Source: DASQHW01 sp038209365 (GTDB lineage: Bacteria; Actinomycetota; Acidimicrobiia; IMCC26256; PALSA-610). Taken from it: a stretch of DNA of 63,953 nucleotides. Of the stretch, positions 7,668-16,383 are shown piece after piece; position 1 is the first letter of the stretch; each line of letters starts with the position of its first letter. Under the pieces are notes generated by a model. That model had not been told where the DNA came from. It searched no databases and saw only the letters and a program-made list of their open reading frames with translations. Location: the NCBI GenBank assembly GCA_038209365.1, contig JBBQXS010000022.1, positions 1 to 63,953 on the forward strand, read 5' to 3'. Made by a program: the position numbers and the translations under genes.

Positions 7668-9208
7668 GGCCCAACTTCGACCTCACGTACCTCCTCGCCG
7701 CGTTCGCGCAGACGCACGAGCTTGTTGACGGCATTGAGGTAGGCACGCGCCGACGCCTCGACGACGTCGGTTGCGACGCCGCGCCCGCTCACCTTGCGGC
7801 CTTCGGCCTCGACGGACACGGTGACGGCGCCGAGCGCGTCCGAGCCGCCCGTCACCGACGACACCTGGAAGTTGCTCAGCGTGCCGTTCACGCCTGTCGC
7901 CTCGGAGATCGCCGCGATCGCAGCGTCGATCATGCCGTCGCCCGTGCCGCTGGCCTCGACCTTGGCCTCGGTGTGGGTGAGCACGACGTGCGCGGTCGGC
8001 TTCGCGGCGGTACCGCCGTGCAGCTCCAACTCGTGCACTGCGAACCGGTGCACCATGCCCGCGCCGAGCTCCTCGGCGACGATCGCCTCGAGGTCGGCCT
8101 CGGTGATCTCCACCTTCTTGTCTGCGAGCTCCTTGAAGCGCACGAATGCCGCGTTGAGTGCGTCACCCTGCACGTTGATGCCCATCTTCTTGAGCGTGTC
8201 CGAGAACGCGTGACGGCCGGAGTGCTTGCCGAGGATGATCTGCGCGGCTTCTTGACCAACCGTTGACGCGTCGATGACCTCGTAGGTCTCCCGGTCCGCG
8301 AGCACGCCGTGCTGGTGGATGCCTGCTTCGTGGGCAAACGCATTCCGGCCGACCACCGCCTTGTTGTACTGGACGTGGTAGCCGGTCATCCGCGCCACGA
8401 GCCGTGACGTACGCGCGAGCTCCTCGCTGCGAACGTTCACGTCCACCGCTGCGAAGTAGTCACGCCGGGTACGGATCGCCATGACGACTTCTTCGAGTGC
8501 AGCGTTGCCGGCACGCTCACCCAGCCCGTTGATCGCACACTCCACCTGCCGGGCGCCGTTTGCGACGCCGGCGAGCGAGTTCGCCACGGCAAGGCCCAGG
8601 TCGTTGTGGCAGTGCGTCGACACGATGTAGTCACCCCTCACCGTGTCGATCACGTACTTGATGAGCTTGCCGTAGTCCTCGGGAACCGCGAATCCGACGG
8701 TGTCGGGGATGTTGATCGTCGTCGCGCCGTTCTCGACGGCGATCTGGCACACCTCACACATGAAGTCGGGGTCGGAGCGATAGCCGTCCTCGGGAGAGAA
8801 CTCGACGTCGTCGACATACCCCTTGGCGCGTGCCACTGCAGTTTGCGCCTCGTGCTTCACCTGCTCCGGTGTCATACGGAGCTTCTTCTCCATATGGATC
8901 TTCGACGTCGCGATGAACACGTGGATGCGGGGCTTGTCGGAATGCCGCACGGCTTCCCACGCACGGTCGACGTCCTTGAAGCCGGTACGTGAGAGGCCGG
9001 TGATGATCGGTCCGTGCACGGCCTTGGCGATCGCCTCGACGGACTCGAAGTCGCCGTCGGACGCGATCGGGAAGCCGGCCTCGATGACGTCGACGCCCAG
9101 ACGCGCGAGCTGGTCCGCGATCTCGAGCTTCTCGGCGACGTCGAGGGAGATGCCGGGCGACTGCTCGCCGTCCCGCAGCGTCGTGTCGAAGATCTTGACT
9201 ACATCCAT
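7664..9208 (-). CDS. leuA: 2-isopropylmalate synthase
   Basis: First committed enzyme of leucine biosynthesis: condenses acetyl-CoA with 2-oxoisovalerate. It has 514 residues from the ATG at 9208, the usual size of the bacterial LeuA type 1 form with C-terminal regulatory domain. Motifs include IFDTTLRDGEQSPG near the N-terminus, the metal site HCHNDLGLAVANSLAG, GLGERAGNAALEEVVM, and HEAGIHQHGVL. The C-terminal LeuA dimerisation/allosteric domain is complete, so leucine feedback inhibition is expected. GGAGGGCGAG precedes the start. Upstream lies a leucine attenuator (9241-9393). Citramalate synthase is the main alternative but matches less well. Confidence 0.95.
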   Translation of the reverse strand: MDVVKIFDTTLRDGEQSPGISLDVAEKLEIADQLARLGVDVIEAGFPIASDGDFESVEAIAKAVHGPIITGLSRTGFKDVDRAWEAVRHSDKPRIHVFIATSKIHMEKKLRMTPEQVKHEAQTAVARAKGYVDDVEFSPEDGYRSDPDFMCEVCQIAVENGATTINIPDTVGFAVPEDYGKLIKYVIDTVRGDYIVSTHCHNDLGLAVANSLAGVANGARQVECAINGLGERAGNAALEEVVMAIRTRRDYFAAVDVNVRSEELARTSRLVARMTGYHVQYNKAVVGRNAFAHEAGIHQHGVLADRETYEVIDASTVGQEAAQIILGKHSGRHAFSDTLKKMGINVQGDALNAAFVRFKELADKKVEITEADLEAIVAEELGAGMVHRFAVHELELHGGTAAKPTAHVVLTHTEAKVEASGTGDGMIDAAIAAISEATGVNGTLSNFQVSSVTGGSDALGAVTVSVEAEGRKVSGRGVATDVVEASARAYLNAVNKLVRLRERGEEVREVEVGP

Positions 9209-9240
9209 CTCGCCCTCCGAGGGGTCGTTTCCGTGCAACG

Positions 9241-9271
9241 AAAAACCCCCCGGCCGGATCGGCACGGAGGG
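9241..9271 (-). terminator. Rho-independent attenuator terminator of leuA
   Basis: On the minus strand a CCCTCC...GGGGGG stem with an inner GCCG-ATC-CGGC stem is followed directly by TTTTT. It lies about 32 nt before the leuA start and after the leader peptide, the position expected of an attenuation terminator. Confidence 0.82.
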
Positions 9272-9275
9272 CGAA

Positions 9276-9301
9276 GCGCGAGCACCTATGAGTGCCCGCG
9301 C
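9276..9301 (-). promoter_or_regulatory. Leader hairpin of the leuA attenuator
   Basis: Ten-base-pair stem GCGCGGGCAC / GTGCTCGCGC with the six-base loop TCATAG. It starts at the last base of the leader peptide stop codon, so a ribosome at the stop or stalled on the Leu codons would decide whether this hairpin forms and, through it, the terminator downstream. The exact antiterminator pairing is not proven. Confidence 0.68.
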
Positions 9302-9354
9302 TACATAAGGAGGAGGCCCAGCAGTGTTGCGGAAGCCGTCGTCTCCCTGTACAT
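9301..9354 (-). CDS. leuL: leuA leader peptide (leucine-rich, 17 residues)
   Basis: The frame reads MYRETTASATLLGLLLM then TAG: five Leu codons in a run of six (CTG CTG GGC CTC CTC CTT), directly upstream of a hairpin and a T5 terminator in front of leuA. Leucine starvation would stall the ribosome at these codons and favour readthrough into leuA. The peptide itself probably has no other function. The start lies only a few bases after the inferred transcription start, so the leader is nearly leaderless. Confidence 0.85.
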   Translation of the reverse strand: MYRETTASATLLGLLLM

Positions 9355-9364
9355 AAGTCCGACC

Positions 9365-9393
9365 AGTGTGTCAGTTCGACCGAGTTGGGTCAA
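9365..9393 (-). promoter_or_regulatory. Promoter of the leuA leader
   Basis: TTGACC (-35, 9388-9393) and CACACT (-10, 9365-9370) on the minus strand are separated by exactly 17 bp and sit just before the leader peptide ATG. The -35 match is good and the -10 weak. Confidence 0.6.
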
Positions 9394-9448
9394 ACCTTGT
9401 TCGGCAGCATCCGCGTCTTGCATGAGAGACCCATGCCAGAATTCGTCC

Positions 9449-9754
9449 ATGCGAAAGGGAGTGAAGAGGGCTCTCGGGGCCGGCCTCGTCGGCGGGATCG
9501 CCTACGCGGCGTGGCGCGCGTGGCGGGCCCGGACACCCGAGAGATCCCGTGACCCCGAGACAACCCTGGATCTGACGTGGCAGGAACCGCGCGACGACGG
9601 CGCGTGTCCGCTGACGCATCCGGTCAAGGGCAAGCTCACGAGCGGCATCTATCACACGCCCGGCTGTGTGAACTACGAACGCACGCTGCCCGACCGTTGT
9701 TACGTCGACGAGGACGCCGCCTCGCGAGACGGCCTCCGCCGCGCCAAGGTCTAA
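9449..9754 (+). CDS. Sunset-domain protein with N-terminal membrane segment
   Basis: Protein of 101 residues. The N-terminus (GLVGGIAYAAWRAWRAR after a basic start) is a short probable membrane anchor. The C-terminal half, about 60-100, carries the SGIYHTPGCVNYERTLPDRCYVDED-type motif seen in actinobacterial sunset-domain proteins, whose role is uncertain. Two Cys residues flank the Tyr/Arg core. The ATG has no Shine-Dalgarno but lies 6 nt after CAGAAT, suggesting a leaderless transcript. Divergent from the leuA leader and convergent with serA. Confidence 0.85.
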   Translation: MRKGVKRALGAGLVGGIAYAAWRAWRARTPERSRDPETTLDLTWQEPRDDGACPLTHPVKGKLTSGIYHTPGCVNYERTLPDRCYVDEDAASRDGLRRAKV

Positions 9755-9772
9755 CCCCCGTTTGTCTCACCC

Positions 9773-9820
9773 CCGTTTGGTGTCCCGGTGCGCGCTGACG
9801 TGCACCGGCCGACCAAACGG
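9773..9820. terminator. Bidirectional hairpin terminator between the sunset gene and serA
   Basis: Interrupted inverted repeat: CCGTTTGGT pairs with ACCAAACGG, and inside it CCGGTGC pairs with GCACCGG, around GCGCTGAC. It lies between two convergent genes and has no T tract. Confidence 0.7.
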
Positions 9821-9826
9821 TTGGGC

Positions 9827-11410
9827 TCAGCCGAGGTCGATCGCGCGGGCAGACTGCACGCCGGGTTGTCTGGTGACGCGTGCGACGACGTCGGCCGGTA
9901 CCGGCACCTCGGTCGCGATGACCATCAGCGCGGCAGCACCGCTCGGGCTCTGACCCACGTCCATGTTCGAGATGTTGATGCCGGCATCGCCGAGCAGCGT
10001 CGTCACCCGGCCGATCATGCCGGGCACGTCCTCGTTGTGGACGACGAGCATGTAGCGCGCCGGGGGCAGGTCGACGGAGTGGCCGTCGATGCCGACGATA
10101 CGGGGCGCTTGCTGCTTGCCGAACAATGTCGCGGCCACGTGCGTGCCCTGGTCGCCTCGCACGACGATCAGGTTCACGTAGTCGCGCGCGTCAGACGACG
10201 TCGTCTCGCGCACTGCGATGCCGCGCTGCTCGGCGATCTGCGGCGCGTTCACGAATGACACCGGCTCGTCGACGACCGGTGCGAGCACACCTTTCAAGAC
10301 CGACAGCGTCAGCACGCGACAGTCGTAGTCGGCGATCTCGCCCTCGTACTCGATGTGCAGCGTGCCCGGCGCACCGCCCGCGAGTCCGGTGAAGAGCCGC
10401 CCGACGCGTTCTGCGAGCGGGAGGAACGGCCGCACGCTCTCGGAAGCCTCGGACGCGGCGACGTTGACCGCGAACGGCACGAAGTCGCCTCGCAAGGCGA
10501 GGACCACCTGCTCGGCGATCGTCTCCCCCGCCTTGTCCTGCGCCTCGACGGTGGAGGCACCGAGATGCGGCGTGACCACGACGTTGTCGAGCCCGAACAG
10601 CGGTGACTCCGTCGTCGGCTCCTTGGCGAAGGTGTCGATGGCTGCGCCGCCGAGCCGGCCTTCGCGGATCGCCGTCGCCAGCGCGTCCTCGTCGACGATG
10701 CCGCCACGTCCGGCGTTGATCAAGCGCATGCCCGGTTTGGCGCGGGCGAGGACGGCGGCGTTCACCAGCCCGACGGTCTCCGGGGTCTTGGTGGCGTGGA
10801 TCGACACGAAGTCGCTGATCGAGACCAGCTCCTCGATCGTCGACGCGAGCTGCACGCCGAGCTGACGCGCGCGATCCGGGCTCACGAACGGGTCGTACGC
10901 GACGAGCCGCATGCCGAACGAGTACGCGCGTTGGGCGACCAGCACTCCGACGCGCCCGAGGCCGACGATGCCGAGCGTCTTGCCGTACAGCTCGACGCCT
11001 TCCCACTTCGCGCGGTTCCAGTGTCCGCTCTTGAGGTCCGTGTTCGACTGCGGCACGTTGCGCGCCTGGGCGAGCAACAAGGCGAGCGTGTGCTCGGCCG
11101 CCGACAGGATGTTGGACTGTGGCGCGTTGACGACCATCACGCCGCGCCGCGTGGCCTCGGCGACGTCGACGTTGTCGAGACCGATACCGGCCCGCCCCAC
11201 GACGATGAGGTCCTCGGCCGCCGCGAGCAGCTCCGCCGTCACCTGGGTCGCGCTGCGAATGACGAGCGCATGGGCGCCCTTGACGGCGTCGAGCAGCTCC
11301 TCGGGCGACAAGCCGGGCCGCAGATCGACCGCGAGCCCGGCCGCGCGCATCGCGTCGAGCCCGCGTTCGGCGAGCGGCTCCGAGACGAGGACGCGTGCTG
11401 GGCTCGGCAT
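9827..11410 (-). CDS. serA: D-3-phosphoglycerate dehydrogenase
   Basis: First enzyme of phosphoserine-route serine biosynthesis, 527 residues, the long actinobacterial form. The NAD-binding site is GIVGLGRVG (near 146); the catalytic region has INAGRGGIVDEDAL and TPHLGAST with the His. The C-terminus holds the allosteric-substrate-binding domain and an ACT domain (MLVVHNEDVPGMIGRVTTLL, NISNMDVGQ), so serine feedback is expected. The aminotransferase gene upstream ends 9 bp before its start, so the two form an operon. Confidence 0.97.
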   Translation of the reverse strand: MPSPARVLVSEPLAERGLDAMRAAGLAVDLRPGLSPEELLDAVKGAHALVIRSATQVTAELLAAAEDLIVVGRAGIGLDNVDVAEATRRGVMVVNAPQSNILSAAEHTLALLLAQARNVPQSNTDLKSGHWNRAKWEGVELYGKTLGIVGLGRVGVLVAQRAYSFGMRLVAYDPFVSPDRARQLGVQLASTIEELVSISDFVSIHATKTPETVGLVNAAVLARAKPGMRLINAGRGGIVDEDALATAIREGRLGGAAIDTFAKEPTTESPLFGLDNVVVTPHLGASTVEAQDKAGETIAEQVVLALRGDFVPFAVNVAASEASESVRPFLPLAERVGRLFTGLAGGAPGTLHIEYEGEIADYDCRVLTLSVLKGVLAPVVDEPVSFVNAPQIAEQRGIAVRETTSSDARDYVNLIVVRGDQGTHVAATLFGKQQAPRIVGIDGHSVDLPPARYMLVVHNEDVPGMIGRVTTLLGDAGINISNMDVGQSPSGAAALMVIATEVPVPADVVARVTRQPGVQSARAIDLG

Positions 11411-11419
11411 CGGAGCAGG

Positions 11420-12613
11420 TCAGCCTGCGAGGAGATCGGCGATGCGGCGTACGCCTTCGCCGAGATCGTCGTCGCCGAGCGCGAACGAGAGACGGGCGTA
11501 GCCCGGGGCGCCGAACGCCTCCCCGGGAACGACCGCGACCTTCGCGACGTCGAGCAGGAGCTCACTCAGCTCGAGGCTCGTGCGTGGCGTGCGGCCCGCG
11601 ATCTCGCGCCCGAGCACGCCCTCGAAGCTCGGGAAGCAGTAGAACGCTCCCTCCGGCGGCAGCACACTCACACCCGGGATCTTCGCGAGAAGTTGGTACA
11701 TCATCTGACCTCGCCGCGCGAACGCGTCGCGCATCTCGGCCACCGCGACGAGGTCACCGCTCACCGCAGCCAGGGCCGCGGCCTGCGCAACGTTGGAGAC
11801 GTTCGACGTCGAGTGCGACTGCAAGTTGATCGCCGCGGCCGTGACGTCGGCCGGCCCGATCATCCATCCGACGCGCCACCCGGTCATCGCGTACGTCTTC
11901 GCGACGCCGTTGAGGATCACGCATTGGTCCACGAGCTCGGGCACGAGTCCCGGCATCGACGAGAAGGCGTGGTCTCCGTAAGTGAGGTGCTCGTAGATCT
12001 CGTCGGTGACGACCCATATGCCGTGCTCCACCGCCCAGCGCCCGATCAGCTCCACGTCCTCGGGCGGATAGACCGCACCCGTCGGGTTGCTCGGTGAGAC
12101 GAAAAGCAACGCCTTGGTCCGCGGCGTCCGTGCCGCCTCGAGTTGTTCGATCCCGACGCGAAACCCCGTCGCCTCGGTGGTCGGCAGGACGACCGGCACC
12201 CCGCCGCCCAGCGCGATGCACTCGGGGTACGAGGTCCAGTACGGCGCGGGTACCAGCACCTCGTCTCCGGGGTCGCACAACACCTGGAACGTGTTGTACA
12301 CGGCGTGCTTGCCGCCGTTCGTGACGACGACCCGCGCCGCGGCGCAGTCGACGCCCGAGTCGCGCTTGGTCTTGTACGCGATCGCTTCCCTTAGCTCCGG
12401 CAGACCGGGCGTGGGCGAATAGTGGTGGTAGCGGGGCTCGCGACACGCTGCCACCGCGGCTTCGACGATGTGCCGGGGGGTCGGGAAGTCGGGCTCGCCC
12501 GCTCCGAAGCCGATCACGTTCTCGCCGGCTGCCTTCAGGGCCTTGGCCCTGGCGTCCACGGCAAGCGTTGCCGACTCCTGGATGGCGGCGATCCGGTGGG
12601 AGATGCGTTCCAC
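11420..12613 (-). CDS. Aspartate aminotransferase-like class I aminotransferase
   Basis: PLP-dependent class I/II aminotransferase, 397 residues from the GTG at 12613. Motifs: GFGAGEPDFPTP near the N-terminus, PSNPTGAVY, VVTDEIYEHLTY, and the PLP lysine in NGVAKTYAMTGWRVGW, with the SFALGD-type Arg region at the end. Aspartate is the likeliest donor; with serA downstream, a role as phosphoserine aminotransferase substitute or general ketoacid amination is possible (inference). Homologues begin at about this GTG; an in-frame GTG at 12661 with a GAGGG site would add 16 residues. Confidence 0.9.
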   Translation of the reverse strand: MERISHRIAAIQESATLAVDARAKALKAAGENVIGFGAGEPDFPTPRHIVEAAVAACREPRYHHYSPTPGLPELREAIAYKTKRDSGVDCAAARVVVTNGGKHAVYNTFQVLCDPGDEVLVPAPYWTSYPECIALGGGVPVVLPTTEATGFRVGIEQLEAARTPRTKALLFVSPSNPTGAVYPPEDVELIGRWAVEHGIWVVTDEIYEHLTYGDHAFSSMPGLVPELVDQCVILNGVAKTYAMTGWRVGWMIGPADVTAAAINLQSHSTSNVSNVAQAAALAAVSGDLVAVAEMRDAFARRGQMMYQLLAKIPGVSVLPPEGAFYCFPSFEGVLGREIAGRTPRTSLELSELLLDVAKVAVVPGEAFGAPGYARLSFALGDDDLGEGVRRIADLLAG

Positions 12614-12704
12614 GCCTCCATGGTGGCACGCGTCCGCGCGAGCGCAGGCCGTGTTTGCCACCCAACCCTCATCGCGTCACCCATCCGGCCTAGCCTGGCC
12701 GCCC

Positions 12705-14087
12705 ATGCGCCGCCGCATGCCGCTCGCCACGCCCGTGGCGCTGGCGGCGCTCATGATGTCGAACGTCGCGGCCTTCGCCGCCCCCGCCGGCGCGGCGCCG
12801 GCGACCACGGCCGTGCCGAAGCCCCAGGCCGACATCGTCGTCGATGCCGGGAGCGGGCATCCGCTCATATGCGACAACATGCACGAGGCGCTCCACCCCG
12901 CCAGCACGGTCAAGATCATGACCGCGCTCGTCGCCGTCGAGCGGCTCCCCCCGAACGCGCCGGTGACCGTCGACGCGACCGCTGCTGCGGTCGAGGCGAA
13001 CAAGCTCAACTTCCCGGCGGGCACCACGCTGCCGCTCGACCAGGCGCTCGCTTCGCTGATGATGGTGTCGGCCAACGACGCGGCGTACGCGATCGCGCAC
13101 ACCGCGGGGCGCGGCCTCGACAAGTTCGCCGCGATGCAGAACGACACCGCGCGCCGGCTCGGCTTGAAGAACAGCGTCTTCAACGATCCGGCCGGCCTCG
13201 ACGATACGACGTCGTACAAGGGTGGGCCGTTCATGAGCGCGTACGACCTCGCGGTCGTCACGCGCAACGCGCTCGCGGTACCGGCGATCGCGAAATGGAC
13301 CGCGATGCGCCTCTACGACTTCACCGCGGCGGGCGGCCAGTACTCCCTGAAGAATCACAATCGGATGCTGCCCGGGGGCGGCTACGACTACGCAGGCATC
13401 ACCGGCTTCAAGACCGGTTACACGGACCGCGCCCAGCACTCGCTCGTCGCGACCGCGACCCGGGACGGCCGCACGATGATCGCGGTTGTCCTCGGTGCGG
13501 TCACACCCGGGTACGTCGAGGCGGCAGCATTGCTCGACGCCGGTTTCGCCGCGGCGAGCAGCGGCGCGCCGGCCACACCCGGCTGCGGGAAGGAAGTGCT
13601 CCCGCCGACGAGGGTGTCGGCCTACGCGAGCCGCGCCGCCGACCAGGACGCGTTCACGCATCTCGGCGGACCGGCGAAGCCGACGACGCAGGCGAGTGCC
13701 CGCGCGGGGGCCGCAACCGCCACTGCGAACACCGTCGTGCCCGCGCAGATCCCGCCTCTCGATCAAGCGCCGCGTGCTGCGGCGGCGCCGAAGACCACGG
13801 TGGTCGCGAACCGGCGTTCGGACGGCCTCCTCACCCAGCGAAACGGCGTCGTCGTCCTCATCCTCGTGTTGTTCGGCGCGCTCGCTTTGCGGCGGCGCGC
13901 GGTCAAGCGGCGGCGGACGCGCCGCGCGGCACGCGCACGACAGCGGGCGGCCGCGATGCGCAGCGGGGGGCTCCCGGTGGTCGACGGTCGCTACCGGCCG
14001 GGCATGCGGCTCGGGCCGCCGGTCGAGTCACATGTCCGTGTCCGTCGGGTCGAGAAGCGTACGGCGGAGCGCACCCGCCTCGGCTGA
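12705..14087 (+). CDS. D-alanyl-D-alanine carboxypeptidase (S11 family)
   Basis: Periplasmic-side peptidoglycan D,D-carboxypeptidase, 460 residues. A signal peptide covers about 1-31. The penicilloyl-serine triad is complete: Ser67-T-V-Lys70, Ser122-A-Asn124 and Lys236-Thr-Gly. After the catalytic domain comes a low-complexity Ala/Pro/Thr linker, a C-terminal membrane helix (GVVVLILVLFGALAL) and an Arg-rich cytoplasmic tail, so it is anchored at both ends of processing. The ATG at 12705 lies 8 nt after TAGCCT and lacks a Shine-Dalgarno. Convergent with an SDR gene. Confidence 0.93.
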   Translation: MRRRMPLATPVALAALMMSNVAAFAAPAGAAPATTAVPKPQADIVVDAGSGHPLICDNMHEALHPASTVKIMTALVAVERLPPNAPVTVDATAAAVEANKLNFPAGTTLPLDQALASLMMVSANDAAYAIAHTAGRGLDKFAAMQNDTARRLGLKNSVFNDPAGLDDTTSYKGGPFMSAYDLAVVTRNALAVPAIAKWTAMRLYDFTAAGGQYSLKNHNRMLPGGGYDYAGITGFKTGYTDRAQHSLVATATRDGRTMIAVVLGAVTPGYVEAAALLDAGFAAASSGAPATPGCGKEVLPPTRVSAYASRAADQDAFTHLGGPAKPTTQASARAGAATATANTVVPAQIPPLDQAPRAAAAPKTTVVANRRSDGLLTQRNGVVVLILVLFGALALRRRAVKRRRTRRAARARQRAAAMRSGGLPVVDGRYRPGMRLGPPVESHVRVRRVEKRTAERTRLG

Positions 14088-14116
14088 GGTTCCGTCGAGC
14101 GGCGGCGTCTCGCGCC

Positions 14117-14914
14117 CTACCAGGGCATCGCGACGCCGCCGTTGGGCCGTTCGATCTGGCCCGTGACGAACGTCGCGGCATCCGAGACGAGGTAGAGGAA
14201 CGCGCGCGCCACATCGTCGGCCTCACCGGCGCGGCCGAGCGGTGCCATCGCGCTCGCGCGCTTGTGGTATTGCTCGAGCTTCTCGGCCACCACCTCGCCC
14301 TTGTCGTCGACGAAGTTGTGTCGCGAGAAGTTGGTGAGGATCATTCCGGGCGCGATCGCGTTCACGCGTATGCCATGACGTCCGACTTCGGTCGCGAGCG
14401 TCTTGGTGAGCATCGCGACTGCGGCTTTGGTCATGCCGTAACACGCGAGCGTGGGCGCCGGCGTGTCGATCGCGCCCGACGAGATGTTCACGATGTTGCC
14501 GGAGCCCTGCGGGATCATGTGACGGATCGCGGCCTGGCATCCGTAGAAGACGCTCTTCAAGTTGATGGCCAGGATCCGCTCGAACTCCTCGTCGGTGCAG
14601 TCGGCCACCATCTTGTTGTGTGGCACGCCGGCAATGTTGCCCATGATGTCGATCCGCCCGAAGTCCACTTGGGCGCGGTCGAGGAGCGCGTCGATATCGG
14701 CGCGTTTGGTGACGTCGACCCGTTGCACGGCGGCTCGTGCGCCTTCGCCCGCGATCTCCTTGGCGGTTGCTTCTGCGCCGGCCTCGTCGATGTCGCCGCC
14801 GACGATCGACGCGCCGTTCGCGGCCAGCATCAATGCAGTCGCGCGTCCGATGCCGCTCGCGACCCCCGTCAGCACCGCGACCTTGCCCGTCAAATCGAAG
14901 AAATTCCGCGCCAT
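14117..14914 (-). CDS. SDR-family NAD(P)-dependent oxidoreductase
   Basis: Classical short-chain dehydrogenase of 265 residues. Cofactor motif TGVASGIG (about 15-22), NIAG, catalytic Ser in NISSGAI and Tyr-Gly-Met-Thr-Lys, then NAIAPGMI. The GDIDE acidic residue after strand 2 favours NAD(H). Substrate unknown. The ATG follows GGGAGCGAGCGAG, the end of a family B repeat. It is divergent from ccdA. Confidence 0.92.
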   Translation of the reverse strand: MARNFFDLTGKVAVLTGVASGIGRATALMLAANGASIVGGDIDEAGAEATAKEIAGEGARAAVQRVDVTKRADIDALLDRAQVDFGRIDIMGNIAGVPHNKMVADCTDEEFERILAINLKSVFYGCQAAIRHMIPQGSGNIVNISSGAIDTPAPTLACYGMTKAAVAMLTKTLATEVGRHGIRVNAIAPGMILTNFSRHNFVDDKGEVVAEKLEQYHKRASAMAPLGRAGEADDVARAFLYLVSDAATFVTGQIERPNGGVAMPW

Positions 14915-14921
14915 CTCGCTC

Positions 14922-14960
14922 GCTCCCTCGCCGCGCCGTCCCGGCTCCGCTGCGTCCGCA
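14922..14960 (-). repeat. Intergenic repeat family B, copy 2, upstream of an SDR gene
   Basis: Thirty-nine bases nearly identical to 1591-1630 (two substitutions, one gap). As in copy 1, the minus strand reads TGCGGACGCAGCGGAGCC and ends in a GAGGGAGC ribosome binding site a few bases before a start codon, here that of the SDR at 14914. Confidence 0.8.
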
Positions 14961-15044
14961 ATGAGCGCGCAGCCTACGCGAGCAGGCCGGAACGCCGTTC
15001 GTCCGGGTGCGGCAGCCGCCGGACGGATCACGCACAATGGGCTG

Positions 15045-15833
15045 GTGACGCTGCTCCTCGCGCTCGGGTCGCGCATCAGCGACGTGAACGTGCTCGCGTA
15101 TCTCGCAGCGTTCGGCGGCGGCGTGGTGTCGTTCCTGTCGCCGTGTGTCCTGCCGCTCGTGCCGGGCTACCTCTCGATGGTCACCGGACTCGATCTCGCC
15201 GAGTTGCAAGAGGGCTCACGCGTACACGCACGTCGCATCGTCGGCACGACCGCGTTGTTCGTGCTCGGGTTCGGCACGGTGTTCGTCGCGCTCGGCCTCT
15301 CCGCGTCGAGCTTCGGGCAGCTGCTCCGCGACCACCAGAGCGTGCTCACACGGATCTCCGGGACCGTCATGTTCGCGATGGCGCTGTTCCTGCTCGGATC
15401 GTTGTTCCTGCAGGCTCCGTGGCTGTACCAGGAGAAGCGCTTCCATCCGCAGCTCGGGCGATTCGGCGTCGCCGCGCCCGCCATCGCGGGCGCGGCATTC
15501 GGGTTCGGGTGGTCGCCGTGCATCGGTCCGATCCTCGGATCAATCCTCGGGATCGCGGCGAACCAGGACCGCGCGTGGGCCGGCGGCACGCTCCTGGTCG
15601 CGTACTCGCTCGGACTCGGTTTGCCGTTTCTCGTCACCGGGCTCGCGCTCGGACGCTTGAGCGGTGCACTCGGATGGGTGAAGCGTCACTTCCCGCTCAT
15701 CGTGGGGGCATCGGCGCTGGTGCTCGGCGCGTTCGGCGTGCTGTTGATGTTCGACGAGCTCTCGCGCGTCAGCCTTCATCTCCAGCGCTGGCTCACCGAC
15801 GCGCACCTCGAATGGTTGGTGAACCTGGGTTAG
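15045..15833 (+). CDS. ccdA: Cytochrome c biogenesis protein CcdA
   Basis: Membrane thiol-disulfide transporter that moves electrons across the membrane for cytochrome c maturation or extracytoplasmic thiol reduction. 262 residues with six to seven hydrophobic segments. The two redox Cys are in the family motifs LSPCVLPLVPGYL and WSPCIGPILG. The start is the GTG at 15045, 6 nt after CACAAT; upstream in-frame codons do not resemble the family. No thioredoxin-like partner or resB/ccsA gene is nearby in the window. Confidence 0.94.
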   Translation: MTLLLALGSRISDVNVLAYLAAFGGGVVSFLSPCVLPLVPGYLSMVTGLDLAELQEGSRVHARRIVGTTALFVLGFGTVFVALGLSASSFGQLLRDHQSVLTRISGTVMFAMALFLLGSLFLQAPWLYQEKRFHPQLGRFGVAAPAIAGAAFGFGWSPCIGPILGSILGIAANQDRAWAGGTLLVAYSLGLGLPFLVTGLALGRLSGALGWVKRHFPLIVGASALVLGAFGVLLMFDELSRVSLHLQRWLTDAHLEWLVNLG

Positions 15834-15841
15834 GAGCTCTG

Positions 15842-16354
15842 TCAATCGGTTTGGGGTGCGGACTCCGGAACTTCCATGAGCGGCTGGCGGATCAGCTCGA
15901 CCTGAATGTTGTCCGGGTCCTTGAAGTAGACCGACTCGTGGACGCCCATGTCGGGGCCGAGGTACTGCACCCCTGCGTCGTCGAGCTTGCGCTTGAGCAT
16001 CTCGAAGGTGTCGGGTGTCACGGAGATCGCGACGTGCTGTACGCCGCCGAGTCCTTCGGGCACCGCTTGGAGGCCGAGGCCGGGGAAGTCGAAGAACGCG
16101 AGCATGTTGCCCGCCCCGATGTCGAAGAAGAAGTGCGACGACCCCTCGTAGTCGCGGTTCTCGAACAGCTCGACCAGCGGGAAGCCCAGGAGATCTTGGT
16201 AGAACCGAATCGTGCGCTCGGGATCGGCGCAGATGAGGGCGAGATGATGAACTCCCCCGCCGGTCGAAGCCGGACGATCCTCCGCAGCGCGGAGAAAGTG
16301 TTCGCGCAGCTCCACTCGCCGTTGCGCCAGAGCTGCAAGATCACGTGTCGCCAT
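15842..16354 (-). CDS. VOC-family (glyoxalase/ring-cleavage type) protein
   Basis: Protein of 170 residues. After a 35-residue N-terminal extension, a single VOC domain runs VHHLALICADPERTIRFYQDLLGFPL ... VQHVAISVTPDTFEMLKRKL ... FKDPDNIQVELIRQP, with His, His and Glu in metal-ligand positions. Typical of glyoxalase I/extradiol dioxygenase relatives; the reaction is unknown. It is divergent from an F420-type oxidoreductase gene with only 29 bp between starts, so the two may share a promoter region. Confidence 0.88.
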   Translation of the reverse strand: MATRDLAALAQRRVELREHFLRAAEDRPASTGGGVHHLALICADPERTIRFYQDLLGFPLVELFENRDYEGSSHFFFDIGAGNMLAFFDFPGLGLQAVPEGLGGVQHVAISVTPDTFEMLKRKLDDAGVQYLGPDMGVHESVYFKDPDNIQVELIRQPLMEVPESAPQTD

Positions 16355-16383
16355 ACACGGATCATCGCGCGAGGCTCATCCTC

